Assembly: GCA_003448875.1 (NCBI GenBank)
Contig: DLXG01000317.1
Coordinates: 1 to 6,843 of the forward strand
Length of the DNA stretch: 6,843 bases
Direction: 5' to 3'
Source: Anaerolineaceae bacterium
GTDB taxonomy: Bacteria; Chloroflexota; Anaerolineae; Anaerolineales; Anaerolineaceae
In this document: positions 5,889 to 6,843 of the stretch, one piece after another
Position numbering within the stretch: the first letter of the stretch is position 1
How the letters are laid out: every line of letters starts with the position of its first letter
Translations under genes and position numbers: made by a program
Notes under the pieces: generated by a model
Databases searched by the model: none
What the model was told of the DNA's origin: nothing
The model's input: only the letters and a program-made list of their open reading frames with translations

Positions 5889-6843
5889 ATGACTCCCCGT
5901 TTCAGTTTCGGCAAGACCTTTCTGCTGGGATTTGGTTTTTTCGGCGTCAGCGTGATCTGGAGTGTCTATAACGCTTACGTCCCCATTTTTCTGGCCAATC
6001 GCTTCAATCTGGCACCTGCGCTGATCGGCTTTTTTATGACTCTGGACAACATTGCCGCCTTGTTGATTCAGCCGCCTATCGGTGCATGGTCAGATCGGCT
6101 GCGCACCCCCATTGGCAGGCGCATGCCCTTTATTCTGGTTGGCGCACCTATTGGCGCAGTGGCTTTCGGGTTAATCCCCTTGCAAACGCTCTTACCCTTA
6201 TTTGTTGCCTGCACCAGCACCCTGCTGTTGAGTATGGCGCTGTGGCGCACGCCGGTTGTGGCTCTCATGCCGGACATCACCCCCTCGCAGTACCGCTCTC
6301 AGGCTAACGGTATCATCAACTTTATGGGCGGGGTGGGGGCTATCATTGCCTTCTTGTTCGGTGCGACCCTGTACGAAATGAATCCGGCTTATCCGTTCTG
6401 GCTGGGTTCGGCTCTGGTTATTCTGGCGTCCTTGATGGTTTTTATTTTCATCCGCGAGCCAAAAGAGTACGAGGTCACCGATAAAACCGAACCCAATTTA
6501 CTCGTCAGTCTGCGCAAAGTCATCCGTGAAGAAGAAAAATCACCCTTACGCATCCTGCTGGCAATTTTCTTCTGGTTTGTGGCATATAACGCCATTGAAG
6601 CCTTCTTCACCCTTTATTCCGTCAATCATCTAGGGCTTTCCGAATCCGACGGGGCCCGGCTGTTGGGGCAGCTTTCTCTCTTCTTTGTCATCATGGCATT
6701 GCCGGCTGGTTTAATTGGCGGGCGCTTTGGCCGGCGGCGCACGATCATGACCGGCATCGTCTTGTTGGCTTCCTGTATGCTGGCCATGTTCCTCGTGCCG
6801 GCGAACATTTTAACCATTTCACTTGCCCCCCTGCCGGTGCTCG
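5889..6843 (+). CDS. Major facilitator superfamily transporter, SLC45/GPH-like (cut at 3' end)
   Basis: The frame stays open to the window edge: 318 codons, the start of a protein expected to be about 400-450 aa. It is an integral membrane secondary transporter. Hydrophobic helices follow one another: about 11-31, 43-61, 79-97, 101-120, 142-162, 169-188, then a charged cytoplasmic loop (189-220), then about 221-243, 258-278 and 286-306. The MFS motif A is clear in loop 2-3 (GAWSDRLRTPIGRRMP, 65-80) and repeated in loop 8-9 (GGRFGRRR, 277-284), the duplication expected of the two six-helix halves. The segment MPDITPSQYRSQANGIINFMGG (127-148, starting MPDITPSQ) resembles sugar/cation symporters of the SLC45 and GPH groups, so a sugar or glycoside substrate is plausible but not shown. 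The start is fixed by AGAGGTG at 5877-5883, 5 nt before the ATG. It lies 36 nt after trmD and is probably co-transcribed with it. Confidence 0.92.
   Translation, partial: MTPRFSFGKTFLLGFGFFGVSVIWSVYNAYVPIFLANRFNLAPALIGFFMTLDNIAALLIQPPIGAWSDRLRTPIGRRMPFILVGAPIGAVAFGLIPLQTLLPLFVACTSTLLLSMALWRTPVVALMPDITPSQYRSQANGIINFMGGVGAIIAFLFGATLYEMNPAYPFWLGSALVILASLMVFIFIREPKEYEVTDKTEPNLLVSLRKVIREEEKSPLRILLAIFFWFVAYNAIEAFFTLYSVNHLGLSESDGARLLGQLSLFFVIMALPAGLIGGRFGRRRTIMTGIVLLASCMLAMFLVPANILTISLAPLPVL

Noticed and set aside
6068..6817. Short frames on both strands inside the last 800 bases
   Set aside because: They overlap the long transporter frame that runs off the window edge and shows MFS motif A twice; the short frames have no support.
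1..6843. CRISPR, toxin-antitoxin, phage-defence, IS element or retron
   Set aside because: No direct repeat array, transposase, reverse transcriptase, terminal inverted repeats or paired small genes are visible; all coding space is taken by the genes listed.

Overview
The window reads as an ordinary chromosomal segment of a bacterium of moderate GC content, most likely a Chloroflexota member of the Anaerolineae type. This placement is an inference. It rests on the style of the GroEL/GroES proteins, on groE control by CIRCE, and on two membrane-anchored TPR proteins with Pro-Thr stalks (PTPTPTR), a style common in that group. No rRNA, tRNA, CRISPR array, insertion sequence, phage gene or attachment site is visible, and no stretch longer than about 150 bases lacks a gene.

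Minus strand, read right to left from about 5016 to 1. A promoter at 4987-5016 drives two tandem paralogous genes for membrane-anchored, extracytoplasmic TPR proteins (416 and 458 aa, 20 nt apart). Next is the groES-groEL operon, with a near-consensus promoter (TTGACT-17-TATGAT), a perfect CIRCE operator (HrcA site) just downstream of it, and a perfect 12-bp hairpin after groEL. Last is the first 40 codons of a lipoprotein gene with a clear lipobox, cut by the window edge.

Plus strand, from about 5065 to the right edge. A promoter divergent from the TPR operon drives trmD (tRNA m1G37 methyltransferase). A major facilitator superfamily transporter of SLC45/GPH-like character follows 36 nt later and is cut at the window edge after 318 residues.

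Housekeeping functions (protein folding, tRNA modification) therefore flank a lineage-specific pair of surface scaffold proteins of unknown role. The most interesting items are the TPR pair and the promoter layout. The TPR proteins share a C-terminal module with two cysteines at identical spacing, and one paralog carries an extra four-cysteine insertion. Three transcription units have a -10-like box only 6-7 nt before the ATG and no Shine-Dalgarno, which suggests leaderless mRNAs, whereas groES, groEL and the transporter have good Shine-Dalgarno sites. I see no convincing novel defence or mobile system here.
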